Assembly: GCA_036365515.1 (NCBI GenBank)
Contig: CM070874.1
Location: 247,322,930 to 247,386,929, forward strand
Direction of reading: 5' to 3'
DNA from: Torymus aiolomorphi
Taxonomy: Eukaryota > Arthropoda > Insecta > Hymenoptera > Torymidae
Length of the DNA: 64,000 nt
Below are positions 41,720 through 52,527 of this stretch, in pieces. The notes under the pieces were generated by a model. The model was given only the letters and a program-made list of their open reading frames with translations. It ran no database searches and was not told where the DNA came from. Numbering within the stretch: the stretch's first letter is position 1; each line of letters opens with the position of its first letter. Made by a program: the position numbers and the translations under genes.

Positions 41720-43121
41720 TGTCACGGCCTGCCGTACCGACGTCGCGAATAAGCCGTAGTTGAAGTAACTCATGCGCGCGAACGCGAGATGACGAGTCGA
41801 TGCAGAATCTGAGCTGCATCGACGTGATGACTAACTGACTGCGGCGAGCCGGCGACAGCCATCTTATAGTTCGCTACAGTAGTCTGCAACCGCATTTCTT
41901 TTCGCTCAATTTTGTTTCGTCTGTTACTTAAAAAGTACTCGTCGGATTTTCTAAAAAGAAGTACAGTGTAAGAGCGCGAATCACAAGTGTTTTGGTCGCG
42001 ATAAACGAAAATCGTGTATCGATGTATTGTCTACAGTTTTCGCGCGTTAAGGTGCAAAGTTCAAGTGCGACAGGCTAGTATCACCTGCCGCACACAAACT
42101 ACTTAGTTGTTTTGAGGAAGTAGCATCACATCTCGTGTCCAATCCACAGCAGCATCGAGATTTATATATTCTCCAGGAAGGAAGACACGACACGTCCGAG
42201 ACCGATCACCTTGCTGAGGCGTTACTAAATCGTATAAAAGGTAAGCGTGCACGCATTCTTCCGCGCCGCGAATTAATTACGCGTTGCCAATTATCCAGGC
42301 TCGTCGCACCTAGTCAACCGGTTCGTTTAGGCGTTCTCGTGCGGAGAGAGCGCAGACCTGATGCCTGTAGTCGTCGCCAAGGTCAAATTTCAAGTTCAAC
42401 TTGCCGGCAATTCATAACCGACAAGTGCGCGCGGCAAGTGCGCAGAGGACACGAGAGTATAATCTGCTCCCTCTCTCGCACTCTTTTAAGTGTGTGTGTG
42501 TCGCGCAGCGAGCGCGGCTGCTCTCTCACATCACGCGTAGTAACCATTACGCGAGTTAACTTACCGCGGGCGCACGAAGTATATTACCGCGCGTACGAAG
42601 CATTATACCGTGAGCGTGACGTCGGTCACCGAGACAGCAGCCGTCACGTGCTTAGCGCGGGCGCACCTATTAGGTAGAGATTCGATAGGGTAAACCAATT
42701 ACCTTTCATTTCGTGTATTTTATCTGACTTTTAACTTCCTTTTTTAAATTCAATAAACAATAGCCTTTTATTTATTTACATTAGTTATTCGAGTTGTTAT
42801 TTCGCGACCTTAGTCATTCCCCGCTTCCCACCGCCTCCGCGGTCGTTACGTAAGAGAAAACGCATCGTTTCATCTGAGCAGCCGGCACACGAACCAGTGA
42901 ACGAGAGGAGAGTTCGAGTCATTGGTGACAAACGAACCACAAGTCTTCGACTTGCGTGTTGCACGGTAAGTCACCAGATAAGGTTAACATTGCACGACGT
43001 TGTAGCGTCTGTTGCCTAATCTGGCTACTCAATCTCCGGGAGTTGAACCGAGAGATACGGAATTGAACAGCTAAGGTACGCAGGTGAAACGTGCCTTAGG
43101 CTGAAAATCCACCCCGTGACA
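41720..43121. mobile_element. Solo LTR (1.4 kb) with 4-bp TSD
   Basis: Begins TGTCACGG and ends CCGTGACA, inverted termini. The flanking GAAT at 41716-41719 and 43122-43125 is an exact target duplication, and ND4 reads on after it. It shares the U5 word CCGCCTCCGCGG and ATCTGAGCAGCCGG with the other Gypsy-type LTRs in the window. Orientation is plus (AATAAA near 42752). No internal region, so it arose by recombination between two LTRs. The ORF at 42135-42677 is part of the LTR and not a gene. The right half is present again at 46284-46797. Confidence 0.9.
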
Positions 43122-43227
43122 GAATATTTATAAGTGCTGTTTATAGATTATTTTTATTTTTTTATACTCAGCAAGGGAAGTTTAATTATATAGTTTTTAA
43201 AATGTATTCAATGAAAGTTAATGATTA
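43122..43227 (+). pseudogene. ND4: Nuclear mitochondrial copy: ND4 fragment after the solo LTR
   Basis: Reads FMSAVYSLFLFFMLSKGSL in the mitochondrial code, continuing ND4 from 41719 with loss of nothing but the target duplication. It stops at TTA (43225-43227), the target site of the next transposon. A second copy of this piece at about 46798-46900 comes from the tandem duplication. Confidence 0.85.
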
Positions 43228-43269
43228 CACAGGCACACAAAAAAAAAAAAAGTGGTCTGTTACTGAGAC

Positions 43270-43850
43270 TTGACATACCCCCTCTTATGCATTTTGACGC
43301 GCTGAATCCGAATCCGAAGCCAGAATTGCGCCATCACCCCTCAGTTTTTTTTAAATCGTGTAAAACCACCCCTAAATCGAAAAATCCGGGATATTCCGCT
43401 TTTAACGTTGGGAAAATTTTTATAAACTGCCTAAAAATTGCTGCAAATCTAAAGCTATACACATTTTGAGGCGCTAAATCCGAATCCAAAGGCAGATTTG
43501 TGCCATCACCCCTCAGCTTTTTTTAAATCGTGGAAAACCACCCCTAAATTGAAAAATCCGGAATATACCGCTTTTAACGTTGGGCAAATTGGTATAAACT
43601 GCCTAAAAATGACTGCAGGCTGGAGCTACACACATTTTGAGGCGCAAAATCCGAATCCAAAGGCAGATTTGTGCCATCACCCTTCAGCTCTTTTTAAATC
43701 GTGGAAAACTATCCCTAAATTGACAAAGCCGGAATATTCCGCTTTTAACATTGAGCAAATTGGTATAAACTGCCTAAAAATGACTGCAAATCTACTGCTA
43801 TACATATTTTGAGGCACTGAATCCGAATTCGAAACGAGATTTACGACATT
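43270..43850. repeat. Subterminal ~175-bp tandem repeats (left)
   Basis: Three to four units, each with CGCTGAATCCGAATCC, CCATCACCCCTCAG, TTTTTAAATCGTGG and ATTCCGCTTTTAACGTTGGG. Units recur at 44270-44530, 46960-47470 and, inverted, at 50560-51140. Confidence 0.85.
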
Positions 43851-43919
43851 CCCTCTCTTTTTTTTCAATCACGGAAAACCACACCTAACATAGAAAAATT
43901 CGAAAAATTCAGCTTTTGA

Positions 43920-44970
43920 CCCTTTCTCAAACCCGGAACCCTTGAACTTATAACCCTTAAACCCTAAACCTTGAAACCTTCAACGCTTAAACTGAACCCC
44001 TAAATCCTGAACCCATAAATCCTGAATCCCTTAAACCTGAACCATTAAATCCTGAACTCCTTAACCCTGAATCCTTTAATTCCAAACCCTAAAATCCTTA
44101 AACATTAAACCCACAACCCTTTAACCCTCAATCGTTTAAACCCTTAACCGTTGAACCCTGAACTCTTGAACCCTTAAAATCTTAGATCCTGAACCCTTAG
44201 GCCCTCAACCCATGAACGATGAACTACTAAACTCCGAACCCTTATATGGTCAACAAGAAATGCGCTCAATCCTATCCGAATCCAAAGGCAGATTTATGCC
44301 ATCACCCCTTAGTTCTTTTTAAATCGTGGAAAACCACCCCTTAATCAAAATATCTGGAATATTCCGCTTTTAACATTAGGCAAATTTCTATAAACTGCCT
44401 AAAAATGACTGCAAATCTATTGCTGTACATATTTTGAGGCACTGAATCCGAATTCCAAACGAGATTTACGACATTCCCTCTCCTTTTTTTCAATCACGGA
44501 AAACCACTCCCACCATCGAAAAATTCGAAAAATTCAGCTTTTACCCTTTTAACCTTTAAACCATGAACCCTTAAACTTATAACCTTTAAACCCGAAACCT
44601 TAGAACCCTTAACGCTTTAATCTGGAACCTTTAAAACCATACCCCATAAATCCTGAACCCCTTAAACCTAAACTTTTAAATCCTGAAGCCTTTAACCCTG
44701 AATCCTTTAATCCCCAACCCTAAAATCCTTAAACATTGAAACCACAACCCTTTAACCCTTAACCGTTGAACTCTGAACTCTTAAACCCTTAAACCCTTAG
44801 AACCTGAACCCTTAAGCCCTCAACCCTTATACGATGAACCACTAAACTCTGAACCCTTAAAACATCAACCTTGAAACCTAATAGTTTGACTGTCGCTCAA
44901 AACCCTTAAGAAGTGAAAACTGAAACCCTCAGCTCTTAAACCCTCAACCATTAAACCTTGCGTCTTTAAA
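43920..44970. repeat. Degenerate CCCTTAAA / AACCCTTA array
   Basis: Roughly 1 kb made mostly of short words such as AACCCTTAAACC, CCTGAACCC and CCTAAACC, interrupted by one subterminal repeat (44270-44530). The inverted equivalent is at 50120-50510. It resembles decayed telomere-like repeats. Confidence 0.75.
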
Positions 44971-44978
44971 AAACTAAT

Positions 44979-46268
44979 TCAATTCTCTCTTTTTCGCTTA
45001 TAGCGGATTCTCTTATCCTCAAATGACCTGTGTAAAGGATTTCTGGATCTTTTTTTATCACTTTGATTAGTTTCTCTTTTCAACATCCAGCAGTAGTCAG
45101 CCATCATATTAACACCCCAAGTGCCTTGATATCTCCTTTCCATTTCTTTTAGGTCTTGGTGAAACCGCTCACCTTGCTCTTCGCTGTAATCACCTAAGTT
45201 CTCAGGAAAATATTGCAAATGTGAGTGCAAAAAATGTAATTTCACACTCATCAAACAACCTAAACGTTCGTAGTTATCAAATAAATCTGAAACAATTTGT
45301 TCATATTCCTGACTTTTCTGATTACCTAAAAAATTTTCAGCAATACTTTGAAAACTGAGCCATGCTAACTTTTCTGTTTCGTTCATTGTGTTGATGAAAT
45401 TAGGATCTCGAAACATTCTTCGAATTTGAGGGCCGTCAAAAATTCCTGCTTTTATTTTAGCGTTACTGAGACCTGGAAAATGATCTGACAAGTATTGGAA
45501 ACATGCCCCTTCTTTATCTAATGCTTTAGTAAACTGCTTCATTAAACCAGGTTTAATGTGCAGTAGAGGAAGAAGGATTTTTAATGGATCGAGCAATGGT
45601 TGAAGCACGTTGTAAGTACCTGGATTAAGCGCATTTCTGTTTGGCCATTCTCTCTTCCTGTAATGATTTATGCAATCTCTGCTGTCCCATAAACATAGAA
45701 AGCATGGAAACTTTGTGAAACCTGACTGTTGCCCTAATAAGATGGATATGATTTTCAAGTCTCCACAAACATGCCATTTGTGTTCTTCATATTTTATTTT
45801 CTCTAGGACATACTTCATATTTTCATAACTTTCTTTTCGTTTCGTGGAATGAGCTATTGGGATGCTTGCGTATTTATTTCCATTATGCAGCAAAACTGCC
45901 TTTAGACTTTGCTTTGAAGAGTCTATGAAGAGTCGCCATTCACTGGATTTGTAAATATTAGGTTTTAATTCATTAATCAGACTCTTTACATCTGTGCAAT
46001 AAACTAATGTTTTATCCTCATCTACAGTGAAATATTTTGTAAACTCTTGTTCCCGTTTTCTATAATCAGAAGATTTAGTTCCAGGTTCTACTAATTCCCG
46101 CCTCTTAAATTCCGCTGCCATGAATTCTGCAACATCTTTAGAGACGCCAGTATTTCGAATAAAATTGTTTAAATCTTTTTGGTTAAATGGCTTAGGATTC
46201 CATGGCTTAACAGAATGTGGAACATACTCGTCTTCACTTGCATCCATTTCACTTTCACTAATTCCCAT
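44979..46268 (-). CDS. Putative transposase C-terminal region, 429 open codons
   Basis: An uninterrupted frame from an internal Met to the stop; the N-terminus is cut off by the tandem-duplication breakpoint at about 46280. It is acidic at the start (SEMDASEDEYVPHSV), then helical. Central words are WHVCGDLKIISILLG, a Cys/His zone (FPCFLCLWDSRDCINHY) and FLHSHLQYFPENLGDYSEEQGERFHQD near the end. The tail is basic. Asp in CGDLK and Glu in EEQGERF could belong to a DDE catalytic core, but I cannot name the superfamily. The third copy (plus strand, 48.5-50.1 kb) is the same protein with stops. The frame is well preserved compared with neighbours. Confidence 0.65.
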   Translation of the reverse strand: MGISESEMDASEDEYVPHSVKPWNPKPFNQKDLNNFIRNTGVSKDVAEFMAAEFKRRELVEPGTKSSDYRKREQEFTKYFTVDEDKTLVYCTDVKSLINELKPNIYKSSEWRLFIDSSKQSLKAVLLHNGNKYASIPIAHSTKRKESYENMKYVLEKIKYEEHKWHVCGDLKIISILLGQQSGFTKFPCFLCLWDSRDCINHYRKREWPNRNALNPGTYNVLQPLLDPLKILLPLLHIKPGLMKQFTKALDKEGACFQYLSDHFPGLSNAKIKAGIFDGPQIRRMFRDPNFINTMNETEKLAWLSFQSIAENFLGNQKSQEYEQIVSDLFDNYERLGCLMSVKLHFLHSHLQYFPENLGDYSEEQGERFHQDLKEMERRYQGTWGVNMMADYCWMLKRETNQSDKKRSRNPLHRSFEDKRIRYKRKREN

Positions 46269-46280
46269 TGATTCGCTCTC

Positions 46281-47465
46281 GCGAGCATGACGTCGGTCAC
46301 CGAGACAGCAGCCGTCACGTACTTAGCGCGGGCGCACCTATTAGGTAGAGATTCGATAGTGTAAACCAATTACCTTTTATTTCGTGTATTTTATCTGACT
46401 TTTAACTTCCTTTTTTAAATTCAATAAACAATAGCCTTTTATTTATTTACATTAGTTATTCGAGTTGTTATTTCGCGACCTTAGTTATTCCCCGCTCCCC
46501 GCCGCCACCGCGGTCGTTACGTAAGAGAAAACGCATCGTTTCATCTGATCAGCCGGCAAACGAATCAGTGAACGAGAGGAGAGTTCGAGTCATTGGTGAC
46601 AAACGAACCGCAAGTCTTCGACTTGCGTGTTGCACGGTAAGTCACCAGATAAGGTTAACATTGCACGACGTTGTAGCGTCTGTTGCCTAATCTGGCTACT
46701 CAATCTCCGGGAGTGGAACCGATAGATACGGAATTGAACAGCTAAGGTACGCAGGTGAAACGTGCCTTAGGCTGAAAATCCACCCCGTGACAGAATATTT
46801 ATAAGTGCTGTTTATAGATTATTTTTATTTTCTTATACTCAGCAAGGGAAGTTTAATTTTATAGTTTTTAAAATGTATTCAATAAAAGTTAATGATTACA
46901 CAGGCAGACAAAAAAAAAAGTGGTCTGTTACTGAGACTTGACATACCCCCTCTTATGCATTTTGACGCGCTGAATCCGAATCCGAGGCCAGAATTGCGCC
47001 ATCACCCCTCAGTTTTTTTTAAATCGTGTAAAACCACCCCTAAATCGAAAAATCCGGGATATTCCGCTTTTAACGTTGGGAAAATTTTTATAAACTGCCT
47101 AAAAATTGCTGCAAATCTAAAGCTATACACATTTTGAGGCGCTGAATCCGAATCCAAAGGCACATTCGTGCCATTACCCCTCAGTTCTTTTTAAATCGTG
47201 GAAAACCACCCCTAAATCGAAAAATCCAGTAATTCCGCTTTTAACATTAGGAAAATTTGAATAAACTGCCTAAAAATGACTGCAGATCCGGAGCTACACA
47301 CATTTTGAGGCGCTAAATCCGAATCCAAATGCAGATTTGTGCCATCACCCCTCAGCTCTTTTTAAATCGTGGAAAACCACCCCTAAATTGAAAAATTCGG
47401 AATATTCCGCTTTTAACGTTGGGCAAATTGGTATAAACTGCCTAAAAATGACTGCAAATCTACTG
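46281..47465. repeat. Second unit of a 3.67-kb tandem duplication
   Basis: 46289 onward repeats 42618 onward with an offset of 3671 bp: the 3' third of the solo LTR, the ND4 fragment with the LTR target site, and the left end of the large transposon with subterminal repeats, to about 47465. The copies differ by scattered substitutions (for example GAGCAGCC against GATCAGCC). Confidence 0.85.
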
Positions 47466-48147
47466 CTATATATAAAATCGTTTAAGTCTTTTTGGTTAAA
47501 TGGTTTAGGATTCCATGGCTTAACAGAATGTGGAACATACTCGTCTTCACTTGCATCCATTTCATTTTCACTAATTCCCATTGATTCGCTCTCACTGTCA
47601 TCTTCATTTTTTCTTATGTCGTCTTCTTCAATATCTTTTTCCATAAAATCTTCGTCTACATTCATAAGTTCACCAGCATCACAAATAGTTTCCTCTCTTT
47701 CAAATTCATTGGATGTATGAATATCTGATTCTATGATGGGTTTTATCATTGAAGAGACATTAGTATATTTTATTTTAGATTTATTTTTTGAGTTTAAGCC
47801 ACTTGTAATAGTTTTGCAAAAATAGCAGTCATCGCATGACTGTGGTTTCTGCCATATAGTTGGCGTGGTAAATTGTAACTCTTTCCTTTGCTTTTCTTCC
47901 ATCGATTCAACATCGTTAGACAAGTACAGCACATCACTTGAGGAACCCACCATGTATTTTCAACAGGTATCTGCATTTTGAAGCAGTCAAGAAAAATTTT
48001 TCTATTTAAATCCGTAATAGGTCTGCGATACTTTGCTACCTCAAATTTACCACATATGTAGCAAAACCGATATGGTTCTCCAAGGCAATCGTAGTTACTT
48101 GAGGGGTTTCTTGTGGCATTATACTCAACACTGGCCAAGTTATTCAT
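47463..48147 (-). pseudogene. N-terminal part of the same transposase-like protein
   Basis: Two frames (47794-48147, then 47463-47953) make up the beginning of the protein seen at 44979-46268. The first has Cys pairs (FCYICGKFE, MCCTC) separated by about 45 residues, the second another cluster (CDDCYFC), and then acidic sequence up to PWNPKPFNQKDLNDFI, where it is cut by a junction with a subterminal repeat (about 47465). The Cys pairs suggest zinc-binding DNA recognition. A frame change near 47900 separates the halves. Confidence 0.65.
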
Positions 48148-48159
48148 CTGTGAAGAGTG

Positions 48160-48500
48160 CGGTCGTATGATGACGACAACTGCGGGCCCGCTTGCTCACC
48201 CTGACCAGTCGCCGATACTGGGTTTCCGAAGCCCTGCATCGTAATAGATATATTACTTATATCTGCCATGACGGCGAAACGCCCTTTTCCAGGAACTTTG
48301 ACAGAATATACAAAAAATTTATACAAAAAACCGAAGTGAAAAAACAATCCAGCAAAAAATTTATCCGTTGCCCACCGTCACCACGGGGATGTGCCCTGGG
48401 TGCAGATATAAGTGATATATATTCACGATGCAGTGCTTCAAAAACCCAGGGCAACTGGTCAGGGTGAGCAAGCGGGCCCGCGGCCGTCGTCATCATACCA
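48160..48500. repeat. Centre of a large palindrome
   Basis: GCGGGCCCGCTTGCTCACC on the left (about 48181) pairs with GGTGAGCAAGCGGGCCCGC on the right (about 48464), with further pairing around ATATCACTTATATCTGC-type words. The inter-arm DNA is about 250 bp. From here the left arm carries the protein on minus and the right arm on plus. Confidence 0.75.
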
Positions 48501-48526
48501 CCGCAGCTCTTTACAGGTGGATGACT

Positions 48527-50101
48527 TGTCTAACGATGTTGAATCGATGAAAAAAAAGGAAGTTTTACAATTTACCACGCCAACTATATGGCAGAAACCA
48601 CAGTCATGCGATGACTGCTATTTTTGCAAAACAATTACAAGCGGCTTTAACTCGAGAAATAAATCTAAAATAAAATACGCTAATGTCTCTTCAACAATAA
48701 GACCCATTACGAAATCAGATATTCATATATCCAATGGATTTGAAAGAGAGGAAACTATTTGTGATGCTGGTGAACTTATGTATGTAGAAGAAGATTTTAT
48801 GGAAGAAGATATTGAAGAAGACATAAGAAAAAATGAAGATGACAGTGAAAGTAATTAATGGAGATTAGTGAATGTAAAATGGATGAAAGTAAAGACAAGT
48901 ATGTTCCATATTCTGTTATGTTATGCAATCCTAAACCATTTACCCAAAAAGATTTAAATGACTTTTTTCGCAATACTGGCGTCTCGAAAGATGTTGCAGA
49001 ATTCATGGCAGCGGAATTTAAAAGGCGGGAATTAGTAGAATCTGGAACTAAATTTTGTGTTTATAGAAAACGGGAACAATAGTTTACAAAATATTTCACT
49101 TTAGATGAGGATAAAACATTAGTTTATTGCACAGATGTAAAGAGTCTGATTAATGAATTAAAACCTAATATTTACAAGTCCAGTGAATGGCGACACTTCA
49201 TAGACTCTTCAAAGCAAAGTCTAAAGGCAGTTTTGCTGCATAATGGAAATAAATACGCAAGCATCCCAATAGCTCATTCCACGAAACTAAAAGAAAGTTA
49301 CGAAAATATGAAGTATGTCCTAGAGAAAATAAATCATATCCATCATATTAGGACAACAGTAAGGTTTTACAAAGTTTCCGTGCTTTCTATGTTTATGGGA
49401 CAGCGGAGATCGCATAAATCATTACAGGAAGAGAGAATGGCCAAAAAGAAATGCGCTTAATCCAGGTACTTACAACGTGCTTCAACCATTACTCGATCCA
49501 TTAAAAATCTTCCTCCACTGCACCTTAAACTTGGTTTAATAAAGCAGTTTACTAAAGCATTAGATAAAGAAGGGGCATGTGTCCAATACTTGTCAGATCA
49601 TTTTCCAGGTCTCAGTAACGCTAAAATAAAAGCAGGAATTTTTGACGGCCCTCAAATTCGAAGAATGTTTCGAGATCCTAATTTCATCAACACAATTAAC
49701 GAAACAGAAAAGTTAGCATGGCTCAGTTTTCAAAGTATTGCTGAAAATTTTTTAGGTAATCAGAAGAGTCAGGAATATGAACAAATTGTTTCAGATTTAT
49801 TTGATAACTACGAACGTTTAGGTTGTTTGATGAGTGTGAAATTACATTTTTTGCACGCCCATTTGCAATACTTTCCTGAAAACTTAGGTGACTACAGCGA
49901 AGAGCAAGGTGAGCGATTTCACGAAGACCTTATAGAAATGGAGAGGAGATATCAAGGCACTTGAGGTATTAATATGATGGCTGACTACTGCAAGATGTTG
50001 GAAAGAGAAACTAACCCAGGTGATACAAAAAGATCCAGAAATCCTTTACACAGGTCATTTCAGGATAAAAGAACCCGCTATAAGCGAAAAAGAGAAAATT
50101 G
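48527..50101 (+). pseudogene. Third, decayed copy of the transposase-like protein
   Basis: Plus-strand fragments at 48527-48858, 48858-49082, 49233-49460 and 49590-50101 follow the order of the protein at 44979-46268, with several stops (for example at 48856-48858, 49080-49082 and 49962-49964) and one internal deletion near 49320-49510. It is a pseudogene. It includes the N-terminal CDDCYFC word, which gives the join to the rest of the protein. Confidence 0.75.
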
Positions 50102-50109
50102 AATTAGTT

Positions 50110-50525
50110 TTTTAAAGACGCAAGGTTTAATGGTTGAGGGTTTAAGAGCTGAGGGATTCAGTTTTCACTTAAGGGTTTTAAGAGACAGTTAATGGTTTGA
50201 GGGTTGATGCTTTAAGGGTTCAGAGTTTAATGGTTTATCGTTCAAGGGTTTAAGGGTTCAGGGTTTAAGGGTTGAGGGCTTAAGGGATCAGGATCTGAGG
50301 GTTTAAGAGTTCAGGGTTCAACGGTTAAGAGTTTAAAAGGTTTAGGATTACAGGGCTATGGGTTCAATGTTTAAGGATTCTAGAGTTGGGGTATTAAAGG
50401 ATTCAGGGTTAAAGGGTTCAGGATTAAAGGGTTTTAGCGTTGAGGGCTTCAAGGTTTAGGGTTTAAGAGTTATTAGTTCAAGGATTCAGGGTTTAGGGGC
50501 TGAAAGGTTCAAAAGCTGAATTTTT
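50110..50525. repeat. Degenerate TTTAAGGG array (inverted counterpart)
   Basis: Words such as GGGTTTAAGGGTTCAGG repeat irregularly. This is the reverse complement of the type of array at 43920-44970. Confidence 0.75.
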
Positions 50526-51199
50526 CGAATTTTTCGATGTAGGGGTGGTTTTCCGTGATTGAAAAAAAAGTAGAGGGAATGTAGTAAATCTGGTTTCGAA
50601 TTCGGATTCAGTGCCTCATAGTATGTATAGCAGTAGATCTGCAGTCATTTTTAAGCAGTTTGTACTAATTTGCCCAATGTTAAAAGCGGAATATTCCGGA
50701 TTTTTCAATTTAGGGGTGGTTTTCCACGATTTAAAAAACACTGAGGGGTGATGGCACAAATCTGCATTTGGATTCGGATTCAGCGCCTCAAAATGTGTAT
50801 AGCTTTAGATCTGCAGTAATTTTTAGTCAGTTTTCACAAATTTTCCCAACGTTAAAAGCGGAATATACCGGATTTTTCGATTTAGGGGTGGTTTTCCACG
50901 ATTTAAAAAGAACTGAGGGGTGATGGCACAAATCTGCCTTTGGATTCGGATTCAGCGCCTCAAAATGTATATAGCTTTAGATGTGCAGTAATTTTTAGGC
51001 AGTTTATAAAAATTTTCCCAACGTTAAAAGCGGAATATCCCGGATTTTTCGATTTAGTGGTGGTTTTACACGATTTAAAAAAAACTGAGGGGTGATAGTG
51101 CAATTCTGGCTTCGGATTAGGATTCAGCGCGTCAAAATGCATAAGAGGGGGTACGTCAAGTCTCAGTAACAGACCACTTTTTTTTTGTGTGCCTGTGTT

Positions 51200-51265
51200 A
51201 TTTGTTACTAATTTTACATTGAATTCCTTTAAATTTAATTATTATAAAACTTCATTTTTTTATTT
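51200..51265 (+). pseudogene. ND4: Nuclear mitochondrial copy: ND4 C-terminus
   Basis: LHWIPLNLIIMK in the mitochondrial code, the usual end region of ND4, resuming right after the large transposon. Confidence 0.8.
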
Positions 51266-51331
51266 ATTTAAATAATTTAAAGAAAAATATTGATTTGTGG
51301 GATCCAAAATATATAAATTATATTTTAAATA
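51266..51331 (+). tRNA. trnH: Nuclear copy of mitochondrial tRNA-His (GUG)
   Basis: Acceptor ATTTAAA (51266-51272) pairs perfectly with TTTAAAT (51324-51330). The anticodon loop TTGTGGG holds GTG, with a stem of four pairs and one mismatch. It lies between ND4 and ND5 as in insect mitogenomes. Confidence 0.75.
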
Positions 51332-51614
51332 TATATATTATAACGAGGTGTGAATATATAAGTCATGATAATAATGTTAATCGATTTTTTTTAGTTTTTT
51401 TTTTATTTTATCTATATTAATAAAAATTTTAAGACCAAACATTACAAACATTATTAGAATTCTAATTGGTTGAGATAGGTTAGGATTAGTTTGATATTGT
51501 TTAGTAATCTATTATCAGAATTATTCTACTTATAATTCAGGTATATTAACTATTTTATTAAATCGAATTGGGGATGTAATATTAATTATTAGGATAAGAT
51601 TAATATTTATATGA
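51332..51614 (+). pseudogene. ND5: Nuclear mitochondrial copy: ND5 fragment
   Basis: In the mitochondrial code it reads IGWDSLGLVWYCLVIYYQNY, then STYNSGMLTILLNRIGDVM and LIFMW, the conserved core of NADH dehydrogenase subunit 5. It is cut by a Gypsy-type LTR at 51615. No ND5 continuation was recognised after it, so the mitochondrial segment ends here or was lost. Confidence 0.9.
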
Positions 51615-51664
51615 TGTAACGCGTGCGCGAGTTAAGAAATTCGAGATTCGAATTACCCGCGCCG

Positions 51665-52527
51665 CACAGTGGGAAAAAATGGACAAAATTCTTGTGACAA
51701 CTCAATTCTCAACGAAACTTCACCAAAATTGGTATACGTATTCAGAGGATACTACAGAACAACTTCTCACTGCGACAATCATGTTTTTGTATTCATAAAA
51801 ATTTTGAGGTTAGGTACGGACCTTATAACGATATTTATACAGGCAATGTAGATTAAAGACATAAATTACTTGATAAATGATAAACATAAATACATAAATC
51901 TTAAACCCAACAAAGCCAAGCCCACAAAACCCATAAACCCTAAACCCATAAACCCTAAACCCATAAACCCTAAACCCATAAACCCTCAACCCATAAACCC
52001 TAAACCCATAAACCCTAAACCCATAAACCCTAAACCCATAAACCCTAAACCCATAAACCCTAAACCCATAAACCCTAAACCCATAAACCCTAAACCCATA
52101 AACCCTAAACCCATAAACCCTAAACCCATAAACCCTAAACCCATAAACCCTAAACCTATAAACCCTAAACCCATAAACCCTAAAACCATAAACCCTAAAC
52201 CCATAAACCCTAAACCCATAAACCCTAACCCATAAACCCTAAACCCATAAACCCTAAACCCATAAACCCTAAACCCATAAACCCTAAACCTATGAACCCA
52301 GAACCCACAAACTTTTACGTATCTAAAGTACATAAAATAGATGATAGAGTTAGAATTTTTCCGTTAAAAATATATTATCGCCGCTATTTATTTTTGGGCA
52401 ATATTATCGTAATTTTCGCAGTGACACATTATTCTCTAGAAGATTAAGAGTATTTAAAAATAAAAATTATCAAGATTCGTCAAAAACTGAGCTGTCACAA
52501 GAATTTTGTCCATTTTTTCCCACTGTG
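51665..52527. mobile_element. Transib-like MITE carrying a 15-bp satellite
   Basis: The left end CACAGTGGGAAAAAATGGAC and the right end are perfect inverted repeats over about 35 bp (to TTCTTGTGACA). The flanks are CGCCG (51660-51664) and CGTCG (52528-52532), a 5-bp duplication with one mismatch. CACAGTG followed 11 bp later by ACAAAATTC resembles a RAG signal (heptamer, spacer, nonamer). The interior carries the AAACCCATAAACCCT array. No coding capacity. Confidence 0.75.
51900..52312. repeat. 15-bp tandem array AAACCCATAAACCCT
   Basis: More than twenty near-identical copies on the plus strand. Each unit joins an AAACCCT (plant-type telomere word) and an AAACCCAT half. Very uniform in the centre, so recently expanded. 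The long ORFs on both strands here are produced by the repeat. Confidence 0.95.

Larger units (their letters stand above)
43228..51199. mobile_element. Large rearranged DNA-transposon locus with 3-bp TSD
   Basis: The left end CACAGGCACACAAAA and the right end (reverse-complemented) CACAGGCACACAAAA are identical, followed by GTGGTCTGTTACTGAGACTTG on both sides, and flanked by TTA (43225-43227 and 51200-51202). ND4 continues on both sides. Within lie subterminal repeats, degenerate CCCTTAAA arrays and three partial copies of one protein gene, two on minus and one on plus. CACAG ends, 3-bp TSD and subterminal repeats recall CMC/EnSpm elements, but the protein does not prove it. Confidence 0.75.

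Noticed and set aside
42135..42677. 180-codon ORF inside the solo LTR
   Set aside because: It is LTR sequence with LTR motifs; the same region near 46.3 kb is not open.
51900..52312. Plant telomere contamination
   Set aside because: The AAACCCT word alternates with AAACCCAT and lies inside a TIR-bounded element in an LTR; not a true telomere array.
51870..52333. Long Pro/Lys/Ile/Asn and Gly/Leu/Phe/Met repeat ORFs on both strands
   Set aside because: Both frames come from the 15-bp tandem array, whose length is a multiple of three.
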